Positions 31,066 to 42,220 of a DNA stretch of 64,000 nucleotides are shown here, piece after piece. How positions within the stretch are numbered: position 1 is the stretch's first letter; each line of letters opens with the position of its first letter. The notes under the pieces were generated by a model. The model was not told the DNA's origin, made no database searches, and saw only the letters and a list, made by a program, of their open reading frames with translations. Origin of the DNA: Diploptera punctata (lineage: Eukaryota > Arthropoda > Insecta > Blattodea > Blaberidae); the NCBI GenBank assembly GCA_030220185.1, contig JASPKZ010007249.1, positions 1 to 64,000 of the forward strand, given 5' to 3'. The position numbers were made by a program, and so were the translations under genes.

Positions 31066-31948
31066 ATACTACATACAGTTCTTTTTTTGACAAAGGACAG
31101 AGAGTTATCACAATTTAATTTAAGGTGGTCCAAAATATATGATCATCCCCTAACTCTTTTCCATACTGCCTTACTATCCTTATGTGCTCTCCTCATTCAC
31201 TCAGTACATTGTTCCTTAGTTTTTTCTTCTTCTTGTTTAGACGTATAAATAAAATTTCATCTATTGAATCAATTTTAGGAAATTCCAAAGAACAGTTAAT
31301 GAGATAATATCCATGATTTTTATTTATTTTTTTCAAATCTTCTCATCGATCTTACTTTACTAGACACTAAAAATTACCATGGAAACACGTATGCACCACA
31401 AGTTCAGTAACTAGCAAAATGACTATTAAAGTGAGGGTTAAGCTGAAGCAAAAACTTTAGAATCGCTTGCATTATTTTTTGCATTGAAACTCAGTATATG
31501 GCATTGAAATAAATGAGAAAAATTATTTTTTTGCAATGATAAATTAGCACTAACATTTGAATAAGAAAAAGATCAAGTTCGTTAATCAGCAAAATCAGAC
31601 CATTAAGAATGGCGGTTAACCTGAAATTTTAATGGAAACTCTGAAAATTCCACTAGCCACAATTTTTTTCCTCACAAAAAACTTTGTACATATTATGTTT
31701 CAATTATCAAAAGATAAACATGTAATGTATAACAGCAAAATCAGGCCACCAGGAGTAGGGATTCAGTTTGAACTGAAAATTTGAATATTGTTCTAGCAAA
31801 CAGAATTTTTCCTTGGAATGAAATTTTATATTAACAAAACGAGGATACATTTCATAAATCAGACTTTTTAAATTAATATACTGTATTAGCTCAGGAGAGC
31901 CAAACAACATCTGATTAAAAAAAAACTGCTAAGTAATTAAATTCTGAA
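31066..31948. other. Intergenic, faint old repeat
   Basis: AT-rich. Phrases such as CAAAATCAGGCCACCAGGAG and AGTAGGGATTCAG occur with variations near 31590 and 31740, suggesting an internally repeated old element. No frame or termini. Confidence 0.35.
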
Positions 31949-31957
31949 ATATCAGTG

Positions 31958-32258
31958 TCCATCGATAGTAATTCAAGGGCAGGCCTTTCACTGCAATCAT
32001 AGCATTTTCATGCTATGCTTTGCAGCTTTACTAGGGAATTATAGGTGTGGTAGCTTCCCGTTGCTTTCCACACTGGTAAAGGCTGATGATGGCTGGATGA
32101 TTTTCGGTGACAGTTGGGGCCTAAGCTTCCTGACATTTGTCTTACAGGTGAGGAAAAACCTCAAAAAAAAACACCCAGGAGCCTCTCCCAACCAGGAATC
32201 GAACCTGGGCCCGCTGCATGACAAGGCAGCACGCTACCTCAAGGCCACAGCGGTGGAC
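31958..32258 (-). mobile_element. SINE-A, full length with target duplication
   Basis: Flanked by the 9-bp direct repeat ATATCAGTG (31949-31957 and 32259-32267). The head at the right end has TGGCCTTGAGGTAGC and GGTTCGATTCC. The body has GTTTTTTTTTGAGGTTTTTC and ends with AAAGCATAGCATGAAAATGC and the pyrimidine/purine 3' module. Confidence 0.85.
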
Positions 32259-32299
32259 ATATCAGTGTTACGAAGTGAAATATCAAGAAATTTCACTTG

Positions 32300-32510
32300 G
32301 AAGTAACACTATGAGGTATTATTTAGGCAAAATTTTACAACATATATAAGAGAGATATTTGCATCTAGATCAGAACTAGCCCCAGTAGCTCAGTTGGTAG
32401 AGCATTTGGCCTGGGTGAAAATCTCTCTCTTCAAATGTAATTTATCCTTCAGTGTGAACTGTTAAACTAGTAATAAAAACATCAAAATTTTATTACCTCA
32501 CCTCACATGA
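32300..32510 (+). mobile_element. Degenerate SINE-B next to a Penelope-tail trace
   Basis: GAAGTAACACTATGAGGT (a tail complement) is followed by a SINE-B copy: TTTGCATCTAGATCAGAACT, head GTAGCTCAGTTGGTAGAGCA, then a jump from TTGGCCTGGGTG straight into the body TTCAAATGTAATTTATCCTT. The anticodon and T arms are deleted. Confidence 0.65.
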
Positions 32511-33299
32511 GAATGGAACTGAAAGGAAGTTCCAAAACTGGTTTAAAAAGAAGTGATAAAATTTTACTTAAATCAAGGTGTTTTATTACGTGGACATCGA
32601 CAATATTACTGTTTGTGATACAAAAATTTAATAAATATTTTACGTTTTTACTAATTTATAGATATTATCTAACCAGCAACCTACAGTCCTAGTCATTTGG
32701 TGATTTCTTACCAGAGTTGAGATTGAGAATTACACCTAACCTAATCCTAGTGAATACTCCAACTAATGCAGTTCAACATATGCCCTGTATCAAACTCAAC
32801 CCTTTGAGAATTCTCTAAGAAAAACATATCATGCTAAACACTAAATCCAGAAAAACTTCTGAATGAGTACATGAAGTTTGGTTAGTCATTTCCATAAGCA
32901 TAATAACAGTAAGATATTTGATGAATTATCTTAAAACAATACTCAAATTTGTTCATGCTAGATTAAAAAAAAAAATACACCATAAAATGAGTTAAAACAA
33001 TACTTATGAAATACTACAAGACAACTTACTGTTCAATAGAGAAGAGAATAATTAGGGCAACACTGTAATTTAATTGAAAAAAAGAGATTTTTGACCCAAA
33101 AATAAGCAAATACACACATTTAAATGGCAAAATATTAGTTTGCTGCTTCTATTCCCTACTCAGACTTTTATGTGGTTGCAAAGCCAGTAAAACAATGCAG
33201 TGATGACAGGGAATAAGTCAACAAAAATATCACAAGTGCCAGCATACTCTTAACATATACACACTATTAAGAAAAAGAGATTAAATTTATGCGCTGAAC
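32511..33299. other. Intergenic, no gene seen
   Basis: AT-rich DNA with an A9 run near 32970. No repeat family or exon was recognised. Confidence 0.4.
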
Positions 33300-33585
33300 A
33301 GCTGGCTGCACCAAATGGGATCGAAAGAAAAATGTAGAAATCCTTCAAGAACTTAAATGTGTCACCAATACTGGACTACATCTCCAGATATCAGCTAAAC
33401 TGGAAGGAACATGTCTCAAGAATGGCTAGATCCAGGATCCCCAAGGCAATAATGAATGCACTACTGTTCAAATGGGAAACGGTCACTTGGTCGACCTATG
33501 AAAACATGGCACGAAAACCGCTTTCTCAGGCCGTAACAGTTCTTCTAGGACTAATACCTGGCAGAATGATGATGACTAAGAAAAA
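33300..33585 (+). mobile_element. LINE 3' end fragment
   Basis: QLNWKEHVSRMARSRIPKAI matches the C-terminal end of RTE-like reverse transcriptases. It ends GCAGAATGATGATGACTAAG, the (TGA)-rich 3' end common to these elements. Frames are broken. Confidence 0.6.
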
Positions 33586-34239
33586 GTTTACTTGTTAGAA
33601 CAAGATTTTTTTTTCTTTCTTCAGTCCATCTAATTAATGTATTTTTCCTTTCCTTTCCCCCAGATTTTTCTTTTAGGTTATTATGCTTAAAAAATTGTAA
33701 TTTCCTCTCGTCAGTAGTACTGTGCACATGTAGAGAGATATAAAGACACCATTTAAATAAATAAAAGACATTTCATTAATACAAAACATATTTTTATAAA
33801 ATTATATATATTATTTATAATATTATATACATATATTTGTCACCGTACATTGATTCTGCCAAAATACACTTATTACATATTGAGAGCACTAACACATATG
33901 AAGAGTCCTGGGGAAAACCTGGTAAGTCACAATTCTTTTTTTTTTTTTTTCAGGAAACAAAATTTAAAGTTTCAAGACTCATAATATTTCACTATCTCAA
34001 GTTATTTCTTTTATTTTTGTTTAGGATGATAATGTATATACCAGAGATACATCTAATTAAGGTGTATAACAATATGTTGCATTTTTTGTCATGAATGCAA
34101 TTAGTACAGAGGAAAAATATGACAAGTCCATAACATATTTCAAGTTGTTACTAGGTTTCAAACACTAGTCATTTATTTAAATTCTCATTACAGTTGGTTC
34201 AGGTTTATATGGATCGCACTGTACATGTGATATGACATT
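33586..34239. other. Intergenic, no gene seen
   Basis: A T14 run at 33938-33951 and AT-rich sequence. Nothing recognised. Confidence 0.4.
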
Positions 34240-34560
34240 ATAACAACTCACTGGCACTATCGAACCCTTAGGTTTATGGCCATGTGGACATAAGCTCTCC
34301 AAAAATCCCTGTCCTGAGCGTATGTTTCCCAATCATCCCCTGTATAATTTACCACCCTCAAATCATGGTTAATGTTATTCTCTCACCTCATTATCTGCCT
34401 ACATACTGTGCACTTTCCCTCTGGTTTTCGTACAAGTAGTTTTCAAAGCCCACTTTCATTCCCATTTCATGCCATTTATCCTGCTCATAGTAATCTACGA
34501 GATTTAATAGTTCTTATTATATCTGGTTTCCCCATTTTTTGTCTAATGTCACCAGGTTGT
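34240..34560 (-). mobile_element. LINE 3' fragment
   Basis: Same family as 28185-28380 and 43655-44790: ATAAGCTCTCCAAAAATCCC, CATCCCCTGTATAATTTACC and TTTCCCTCTGGTTTTCGTAC. Only the C-terminal region remains. Confidence 0.6.
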
Positions 34561-34760
34561 TTTTTAGGACACCTCTGGCTTTCTTTCCTGGCATTGGCGG
34601 AATTGTAATCCATTTCTTATGTTGGGGCATCTGGAAGACGGAATTACGTTACTGCAATGATATATGATGGGTGTTAAATGATAATGAAGCGCCAAGAGAG
34701 TTCTTAACCTAAATTCCAGACCATGGGCAACCACAGGAATAATTCCCTTTAAAGAAAAAT
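34561..34760 (-). mobile_element. SINE-E, headless copy
   Basis: GTAATCCATTTCTTATGTTG, ATGATGGGTGTTAAATGATA and TTCCAGACCATGGGCAACCA match the body of the SINE at 49005-49293. The tRNA-like head is missing. Confidence 0.65.
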
Positions 34761-35237
34761 TAGATTCCCTGGACTTGTTAGAATATTCCCCTGTTTTGCA
34801 TGGACTTGTAAGATTTTTCCCCTTTACACGATTTAAGGATATCGAAATATCTCTGGACTTGTCAGATTGTTGCCCAATTCTGTGAAACCATCTAAAACTA
34901 CACTGGCTGAGCTATTAGATTATTAAAAAATCAGAAAATCTGTAATTTTGGACTAATCAGGTTTTTCCCTTGGACTCTTCATATAAATATGTAATATAAC
35001 TGGAAAGACACTTATAAAAGGTAAAAACTGGAAATAAAAACTAATGACTCTGGGAAGAAATCATTTAAAAATGAATACTGAACCGGGATATTTTTTAATA
35101 AAAATTGAGGAATACTGACACGGAGTTATTATAAGGAAAATTAAACCAGACTCAGGAATTTGTACAGAGTTCATATAAAGTCATTTCCTAGACTAGAGGT
35201 TTATTTTACAAATGTACAACTACTATTCGCTGCTTAA
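34761..35237. other. Intergenic, no gene seen
   Basis: Around 34770-34970 the phrase TGGACTTGT(T/A)AGA repeats loosely four times, possibly decayed tandem repeats. No coding evidence. Confidence 0.35.
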
Positions 35238-36382
35238 GGCAATGCTTCGGTGAAATGATAAAAAAATTGTTTTTTCCATTTTAAGTTTTTTTTATTATGT
35301 TTGAAGCCTGTACTTTCCCACGTAGCCATTTAAGTCTCCCCGTACGACCACACACTGGCTCTTTAAAGCCCACGCATGACAGTAGCACCATCAAGACAAC
35401 ACTATCTGCATATGTGGTGTGTAAAATAATGCCTGTGTATCAAAGATTAGCTTCTGAACCGCTGTACTGTGGGGAAGACTCAGAATCCAAATGAATCTGA
35501 ACAGCGTTATTTGGGCTAAATGCCCGAAAGAAGTGTTCGTCTCAAAAAAGAAACAGGAAATTACTGTCACATCGGGGATTGCAGAATTCAATATGGGATG
35601 TGCAACAACACAAAAACTGAAAGCTGCAGTCAGTGGTGTGCAATTAAGTGCCTCAGGACAAAAATTTAGTGCAATGAGGGATAAACATCAACTCAAAAAC
35701 AGCAAAGTGAGTCTTCAAAACAGCCCGGAGAAGACTCAAATTGACAAAAACTGCTATTGAGGCCAAAAAGAAAGGAGCAGAGGGTCACACATATGGTGCT
35801 GGGGAGTTTTAAGTCTACCTGAATGAGGTATTGTGCTCATATCCATTGTTAAATTTTAAATTTCATTTTTCTCAACTATATTTTTTCAGCATTTTTGAGT
35901 TTTCAAAATGCTTTGCATACCATAATATTTTACTAATCTGCTTGAAATTTTGGGGAGAGCTTTAAATATTACATAGTAAAAAACTGATGTGCAATCTTTT
36001 ATATACATTGAATGGTTCATTTGTAATTAAATATAATTCATATGTCACCCTCGTAACATTGAGAAATTATGTAACACAGAATTTTTTCTCTACTAAACTA
36101 GTTCAAATTAAAAGAAACCTGCACATTAGTTTATTTATATTACTCTATCAATTAAAAAAAAAAGTCAGATATGGTAGACCGTTTGGTACAAGGAACATAT
36201 TATTGACATATAAAAAGCAGTAACATTTGTAATAAAAAAAATTAATTTCTCAAAATGTTTTTGAGATAGCTTAACAAAATTTGGTATATAGTATCACTAT
36301 GATACTGTGGTGGTAAGGGATAAAATTTGAAGTTGATCTGATGAAATTTCTAGATTTTTACAAATTTCACAGATACATTGCC
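35238..36382 (+). mobile_element. Kolobok-like DNA transposon, internally deleted
   Basis: TTAA on both sides (35234-35237 and 36383-36386). The ends GGCAATGCTTCGGTGAAATG and, on the complement, GGCAATGTATCTGTGAAATT match at most positions. TTAA targets with GG-type ends are typical of the Kolobok superfamily. The interior (35491-35760) encodes NSVIWAKCPKEVFVSKKKQE, then AEFNMGCATTQKLKAAVSGV. From memory this resembles the C-terminus of Mutator/Kolobok-type transposase domains, but no search was done. At 1145 bp it is too short to be autonomous. Confidence 0.65.
35491..35760 (+). pseudogene. Transposase C-terminal fragment
   Basis: A 90-codon frame inside the TTAA element. It has the W-x2-CPK-x-VFV-S-KK pattern followed by FNMGCATTQKLK and a lysine-rich end (SAMRDKHQLKNSKVS). 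Catalytic residues lie outside it, so it cannot be active. Confidence 0.5.
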
Positions 36383-36409
36383 TTAAGTAATGTTTTTACT
36401 ATAAAGGAA

Positions 36410-36520
36410 CACCAGTTTTGAATAATTACAATAGACACAAAAGAAAAGTTATGAATAATTACAATAGACACAAAAGTAAAGTTATGAATAATTATAATAG
36501 ACACAAAAGAAAAGTTAAAC
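36410..36520 (+). repeat. Tandem repeat, about 3 x 37 bp
   Basis: Three consecutive units of GAATAATTACAATAGACACA followed by AAAG(A/T)AAAGTTAT, differing by one or two bases. Confidence 0.85.
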
Positions 36521-37147
36521 ACAAAACTGAGAGCCCTAATCTAATCATCTGGTACACTTAATTCTATTTCAAATGCATATAAAGTTCATTATTATACATC
36601 AGTCTTTTTATGGGAGGTCCAGCACATTTTTTTATTTATTTTTGGCATCAGTTCTAAACATTTTTCTAGTTGATGCATTCACGATTCTCTTCTTGTTTTC
36701 TCTCTCATGTATATTACATATAATTTAATTTTTCTTTCAAGAAAGTCAATTCCACATAAGGCTCATTTCTGATTCCAAGTTTACGTATATATCATTTAAA
36801 ACAAAACACAATAATAAATACCTTACACAACAAATACTTGTCATAACAATTAACATATTGTGCAAAGAAGATCCAATAAAGACAGAGAAATATTGTATTA
36901 TTATACACGTAATTAAAATATTATTATTAATAATTTAGAATTCCTCAACAATAAAAATATCATATTCAAGTGAAGCACTGAGTATTTACTTATTTACTTA
37001 ACATAGTTTGGATATGGTTTTATTCTAGAATTCCTTCACATACATTTTGCAATAATATACTGGATTACATTTATATCCACGACTGAAGAAGTTAAACCTT
37101 TTTATCTGTTATCCTAAAAAGTGGGATTTGAGCAATACATTAGGAAT
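36521..37147. other. Intergenic, no gene seen
   Basis: Very AT-rich, with no recognised repeat family or exon. Confidence 0.4.
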
Positions 37148-37305
37148 TTGTGATGTAGCCGAGCAATTTAGAGTTATAGAACTTGGGCTGGTTTGAGTAC
37201 CCATGGTGGGAAGACATTTTTTATGGAATTTCAGCCAGTATGTGGCTATTGCCCACCCAGTATCAGGAGGAATTTGGGTAGCTACAATAAATAACAGCTC
37301 CAGGT
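37148..37305 (+). mobile_element. SINE-D, left part split by hAT
   Basis: GATGTAGCCGAGCAATTTAG begins the tRNA-like head and the B box is GGTTTGAGTACCC. The body has GGCTATTGCCCACCCAGTAT and TTGGGTAGCTACAATAAATA, and breaks at AACAGCTCCAGGT. It resumes at 39567. Confidence 0.8.
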
Positions 37306-37950
37306 TAGCATAGTGCCCAACTAGTTCATTTCGAGAAGTAGTTCGTTCACTCGCACTCACTTTTATGAACCATTCAATTGAACCAGTTTGTTCACAAAAT
37401 TTAGCGAAGCCCTTCATTCGCCAAGCAAGCAACAAAAAAAAAAAAAGCTGATGGAGGGGGAAGCACGAAGACACGAGCATGGCGTGACTTCACGTTAACC
37501 AACCACGAGGTAGCTGTGGATTTTAAAGATAAACGGAAATAATTTTGTAAATTCTATTTTAATTTATTTGAGTAAGAAAAATTCTAATATGACTGCTACC
37601 ATACTTTTGTTTATTTTATAATTATTATACAGATTTTCAATGTTTACATATTTTATTTCAAGTTGTAAATATTAATAAAAAACAAAATCGTAACTCTATG
37701 ATTTGAAGAGAAAAAAAAAAGGTGTGGAGTATTATAAAACTTTTAAGGAAGATATATTTTACTTTATTTATATATGTATTATTTACTCATATTATTTGCA
37801 TAATAGTTCTTTAAAAAGAAAGAAATATGCAAAATCGTACTATTGGCAATTACTTGATCTTAATCTTTACAACCCCTAAACTAAAAATATTTAGAGGGTG
37901 AATACTGGGTAGGCCAACAAAATTTAGCCTTGTGTGTGCACTTTTACAGA

Positions 37951-38117
37951 ATGGCTTCTAATTCGCGATCAAGAAAAAGTAGTGAAATTTGGGGTTTCTT
38001 CGCCGTTTTAGGCGATGGTAAAGCAAAGTGTAACTTTTGTTCTAGACACAGTTTCATTCAGGGGGCGAGATGCTTTTAAACTTGCACGGCATATTCGCCC
38101 TAAATGTTTAGGAAGGT
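37951..38117 (+). pseudogene. BED-type zinc finger remnant of hAT transposase
   Basis: From ATG at 37951: MASNSRSRKSSEIWGFF, then GDGKAKCNFCSRH. After a frameshift near 38070 comes FKLARHIRPKC. The C-x2-C...H-x4-C spacing fits the BED finger that hAT transposases use to bind DNA. No downstream transposase frame exists. Confidence 0.7.
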
Positions 38118-38399
38118 AAGATTTTTACTAAATTTTGCAACAGCTTTTTGTAAACCTAGTAAAATATGTTGTTTTAAAACTTGGATAAAATGGATTTTTA
38201 TTAAATACTTTCGGAATTCCAGTAAATAAAATGTAAAGTGATTGTAATATTAGACTACATTAGATTTGTAGCGTTAGTAATGCCGTAGATCAAAAGGAGT
38301 AATCCCTGAGTAATGCTGCGTATGAGTGATGACGTAAGCAAGAGCAGGAAGGTGCCGTAATGTACATGCACTGAATGAAGGAGTGTGTCGAATGTTTGA

Positions 38400-38730
38400 A
38401 GTACAGAAGTGTTTAAAGCCAGTTCACTCTGTCAAGGTAGTTCGTTCCTCTAGGACACTTCACTCTTCCAAGGTAGTTCGTTCTTTGATACCACTTGTTC
38501 ATTTAAAACACTTTACTCTTCTAAGATAGTTCGTTCTTTTATACCACTTCGTTCCAAAGGTAGTTCGTTCTTTGATACCACTTCGTTCATCTAAAACACT
38601 TTACTCTTCTAAGATAGTTCGTTCTTTTATACCACTTCGTTCTTCCATGTAACTTCACTCAGGCGAGATAGTTCGTTCCTCTATGGCAGTTCACTCTGGC
38701 AAGATAGTTCGTTCTTCTCAGACACTCACT
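38400..38730 (+). repeat. Subterminal tandem repeats of hAT
   Basis: About a dozen units built on TAGTTCGTTC and TTCACTC/CTTTACTCTTC, with spacers such as TTTTATACCACTTCGTTC. One longer unit of about 80 bp (ATAGTTCGTTCTTTTATACC) recurs. The same AGTTCGTTCACTC text occurs at the left end of the element (37327-37350), as expected for repeated transposase-binding sites. Confidence 0.8.
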
Positions 38731-39125
38731 GCGGTATGAGCGATATGGATGACGTAGGAAAGAGGCAGGAACATGCAAGGTCGATGGGCGGAGAAATGTA
38801 GAGTAATCAACGAATGAGCGAAAGTTGATTTGGAGTGAGACATCTATGATCTAGAGCTTGAAATAAAAGTAAATTTTAATTTTAAGTAGCAGCAGTGAAC
38901 TCTGAACTGGCAGTTTACTAAGGGTCGAATGCTTGAACGCATTAGACAGTAAAAGGCGTTCTCTGCTGATAAAGTTTTATTCAAACACATTTTTCTTACT
39001 CAGAAATCTATTCACGCGGTAATAATTGTAAAGCTACCTGATAAGGTACCTTAAGATCGTAGCTCAAGATATAAACTTATGTGAAAATCCCGAAGGCAAC
39101 CGACGTAGTTTGAAACTTATCCAAG

Positions 39126-39317
39126 ATGTCGGACCTTGAAGACTTCGATCATGTTTTCGGTATACGCGGAGAAGAGGAATTTGATAGAGTCTACCAAAGA
39201 ATTCAACTGGAAGAACAGGAGAATCGGCGTAATATTGCGCGTCGCAAACGTGTTTGTATACGGTATTATTTGCGGGATGCAAGCATAAATGCATTCCTCT
39301 ACAGCAGACGAAAATAA
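39126..39317 (+). CDS. Small frame inside hAT, unknown
   Basis: A 63-codon frame: MSDLEDFDHVFGIRGEEEFD, then LEEQENRRNIARRKRVCIRY and YLRDASINAF. It is acidic at the start, then glutamine- and arginine-rich. It is unlike the BED remnant and shows no stop until 39315. It may be a piece of another transposase N-terminus or a captured fragment. No start context or splice evidence supports expression. Confidence 0.35.
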   Translation: MSDLEDFDHVFGIRGEEEFDRVYQRIQLEEQENRRNIARRKRVCIRYYLRDASINAFLYSRRK

Positions 39318-39566
39318 CGGAAGTGATTTTATCGCTGAGAATTCTGGGTAATTCGTTGCCAATATTACGAAAACGTCAACATTCATGCATGACCGGTTAA
39401 GGCGGCCGTTAATTCGATCCCAGCTCACCAGTGATTGGAAGTAATTTGAGTAGAGAGTAATGTATTTGCATACGACCCTAAAAGTGAGTAACTTTTTTAC
39501 ACTTCACTGTAGTGAAGCGTTCTTTTTAAACGACTCACTCTTGAATTACCCATCACTACTCCAGGT

Positions 39567-39660
39567 TGAGAAAACCAGCTAAAATGGCAGGGAGACCAGA
39601 TATGCTGACCACATGTCACCTCTATACTGGCTGATAGGCCAAGGGCATTCTAGGTCTTTT
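39567..39660 (+). mobile_element. SINE-D, right part
   Basis: Continues the SINE broken at 37305: TGAGAAAACCAGCTAAAATG, ACCACATGTCACCTCTATAC and TGGCTGATAGGCC, in the same order as at 56830-56910. Confidence 0.75.
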
Positions 39661-39950
39661 GTACAATGGAGATTGAAATATTATATTTTTAAATACATTA
39701 GGGATTATTCCAAATAATAAATATCAATTATATTAATACTTTATAATACAAGTAATTATGTGTCTCAAATTATATTGTTTTGAAAATATTGAAATCTTTA
39801 AAAAAAGAAACTTTCATATTTTATTACTAGAAAATTAATATTTATAATATAATATTATACTTTTATATGTTTAATATTTCTTATATTCAAATTTCCCAAT
39901 GGATCTTCTTCACACATCACTATTTTTTTCCCCTTCACTTCAGCTGTTAC

Positions 39951-39964
39951 TAGTATTTATTTAT
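39951..39964. repeat. 14-bp target-site duplication (left)
   Basis: TAGTATTTATTTAT, identical to 42923-42936. The pair brackets the palindromic Penelope-like element. Confidence 0.8.
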
Positions 39965-40054
39965 ATTATTTTTGGTCTGGACATCTTACCTCAATATTGA
40001 TGTTAATTTGTTCTTGGACATGTTTCAAAACAATTCAGCTTTTCCAGACTGGTT

Positions 40055-40612
40055 TTATTTATGTTGCACCACCTGGATGTCGATGTCAGCTCCATCCCGT
40101 GGTTGGCCAAAGAACCTCCAAACAAGGTCACCCTCCATCGGAATATCAAAATTCATAACTCTGTATCTGTTCTTCTGAATATAAATTTTTTTCCAAATAG
40201 TCAGCTCTTTTGTATTTTCTAACTGTTTTAATAATTTAGTGTCTGAATTTATATTATGTTTTTCAGACCAAACATGAGCAGCAACTGCAGATTTTTCAAT
40301 TTCTCCATTTTTAATATTTCTTATGTGTTCTTTGGTTCTAATTTTTAGGTTTCTTTTTGTTTTCCCTATATATATCTTTTCACAACCCATGCATTCAATT
40401 TGATACATTCCTGACTTTTTATTTTTATCAGTTTTTTCATTTTTGTTGGTTTTTATTAGTTTAATTAAACTGTAGTTATTTTTTGGTGCTAATTTAATAT
40501 TAAACTTCTCAAATATATTTTGAAATTTATTATGTACCCAGGGGTGATATGTGAATTTTCTATATTTTTTCATAGGTGGTTCTTCTTTTTCAAGATTACT
40601 TCTGTTTATCAT
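40055..40612 (-). CDS. Penelope-like GIY-YIG endonuclease region, left arm
   Basis: 185 codons. GIY-YIG-type core: SGMYQIECMGCEKIYIGKTK, then RNLKIRTKEHIRNIKNGE, with H-x-W-x-E-x-H-N following (AHVWSEKHNIN). The C-terminal end is MNFDIPMEGDLVWRFFGQPR. This endonuclease nicks target DNA for reverse transcription in this retroelement class. A frame change with stop codons (40613-40805) separates it from the reverse transcriptase upstream, so the protein is broken here. The C-terminus is intact to a stop at 40055. Confidence 0.85.
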   Translation of the reverse strand: MINRSNLEKEEPPMKKYRKFTYHPWVHNKFQNIFEKFNIKLAPKNNYSLIKLIKTNKNEKTDKNKKSGMYQIECMGCEKIYIGKTKRNLKIRTKEHIRNIKNGEIEKSAVAAHVWSEKHNINSDTKLLKQLENTKELTIWKKIYIQKNRYRVMNFDIPMEGDLVWRFFGQPRDGADIDIQVVQHK

Positions 40613-40805
40613 TTTTTTGTTTTTTTATACTTTTCTATCCTTTTATGTACCATTTTTTCATCAAACCCATTTTCTCTTGCTACTTTGATTATGTGTTTTT
40701 TCTCATGTTTGAAATCTTCTTCGTTTAAGGGTAAGTTTACCAATCTATGAGTTAAACTATTAAATGCTGCTAATTTATGTCCAATTGGATTGAACCCTGT
40801 TGATT

Positions 40806-41651
40806 TTATAAAATTGTCTTATGAGTTTCTTTCCTATGAATCCTGAATTCAATTTTTCTTTTTTCTTCGTTTCTGACCAATTTAAGATCCAAAAAAGGTA
40901 TTTGTTTATTGTCTTCTATTTCTTTGGTGAATTTAATGTTTGTACTCTGTAAATTTAATAGTTTTAGGGAATCTTCTACATGTTTTTCTTTAACAATACA
41001 AATTATATCATCAACATATCTACTGCAAAATTTAAACATTGTCGGATGTGCTTTAGTGATCTTACATTCAAAATCGCTCATAAATAAATTTGCCAGGAAA
41101 GGTGATAATGGGTTTCCCATTGAGAGCCCTGATTTTTGTCTATAGAAACTCCCATTGAATGTAAAAAACATTTGGTCAATGCATAACTCAGTTAATTTCA
41201 AATAATCTTCTTTGATCTCTCTGTCTATGTTGTTTTTTCTTAAGAAATTGTTCAATATCTCCAAAGTTTTTTGTTTCGGTACATTTGTGAATAGTGAAAC
41301 TACATCAAACGAAACCAACCTATCTGTGGGTTCAATTTCCACTTTTTCTAATTTCTTAACTAATTCCAATGAATTTTCAATCTGCAGACTTTCAAAATTA
41401 TTAATTCTTTTAAATTGATTATTCAGCCATTTCGAAATTTTGTAGGTTGGTGATCCAATATTGTTAATTATTGGCCTCATTTTGTTTCCAGGTTTGTGAA
41501 TTTTTGGAAGTCCATGTATATTAGGGTTTCTTGGATTGCTTACTTTTAATTGAAATTTTTCTTTCTTGGATAGAATTTTAACATTTTCAAAACAGTTTTC
41601 CACTTTTTTTATCGTTGTTGGTAGGGGGTCATTCTTAATTGAGTTATGCAT
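40806..41651 (-). pseudogene. Penelope-like reverse transcriptase, left arm and spacer
   Basis: 281 codons without a proper 5' end. The sequence has NIHGLPKIHKPGNKMRPIIN, VSFDVVSLFTNVP (motif A with the catalytic Asp), QKSGLSMGNPLSPFLANLFM and FCSRYVDDIICIV (YVDD catalytic motif), and ends PFLDLKLVRNE. These are hallmarks of the Penelope-like reverse transcriptase. Its N-terminal part is missing beyond the centre of the palindrome. Confidence 0.85.
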
Positions 41652-42208
41652 TGACCAAATGTTTTTTTACATTCAATGGGAGTTTCTATAGACAAAAATC
41701 AGGGCTCTCAATGGGAAACCCATTTTCACCTTTCCTGGCAAATTTATTCATGAGCGATTTTGAATGTAAAATCACTAAAGCACATCCCACAATGTTTAAA
41801 TTTTGCAGTAGATATGTTGATGATATAATTTGTATTGTTAAAGAAAAATATGTAGAAGATTCCCTAAAACTATTAAATTTACAGAGTACAAACATTAAAT
41901 TCACCAAAGAAATAGAAGACAATAAACAAATACCTTTTTTTGATCTTAAATTGGTCAGAAACGAAGAAAAAAGAAAAATTGAATTCAGGATTCATAGGAA
42001 AGAAACTCATATGGAACATTTTATAAAATCAACAGGGTTCAATCCAATTGGACATAAATTAGCAGCATTTAATAGTTTAACTCATAGATTGGTAAACTTA
42101 CCCTTAAACGAAGAAGATTTCAAACATGAGAAAAAACACATAATCAAAGTAGCAAGAGAAAATGGGTTTGATGAAAAAATGGTACATAAAAGGATAGAAA
42201 AGTATTAA
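41639..42208 (+). pseudogene. Penelope-like reverse transcriptase, right arm (partial)
   Basis: 190 codons, beginning inside the fold before the SGLSMGNP block. It carries FCSRYVDDIICIV and PFFDLKLVRNE, and continues further than the left arm (HMEHFIKSTGFNPIG...NGFDEKMVHKRIEKY). Motif A is absent, so it cannot be active. Confidence 0.85.
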
Positions 42209-42220
42209 AAAACAAAAAAA

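Larger units (their letters stand above)
37306..39558 (+). mobile_element. hAT transposon, inactive
   Basis: Flanked by the 8-bp duplication CTCCAGGT (37298-37305 and 39559-39566) inside a SINE-D. The right end reads inward as TAGTGATGGGTAATTC, typical of hAT ends. The left end, TAGCATAGTGCCCAACTAG, is similar with a short insertion. The interior has a frameshifted BED-type zinc finger (37951-38117), a block of tandem repeats (38400-38730) and a small frame of unknown origin (39126-39317). The catalytic transposase region is missing. Confidence 0.8.

Noticed and set aside
35297..35494. Plus-strand frame before the transposase fragment as a separate gene
   Set aside because: It lies inside the TTAA element, ends just as the transposase fragment begins, and is likely degraded transposase sequence in another frame.
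38400..38730. CRISPR-like array
   Set aside because: The repeats are degenerate, the spacers repeat too, and the array lies inside a hAT of an animal genome.
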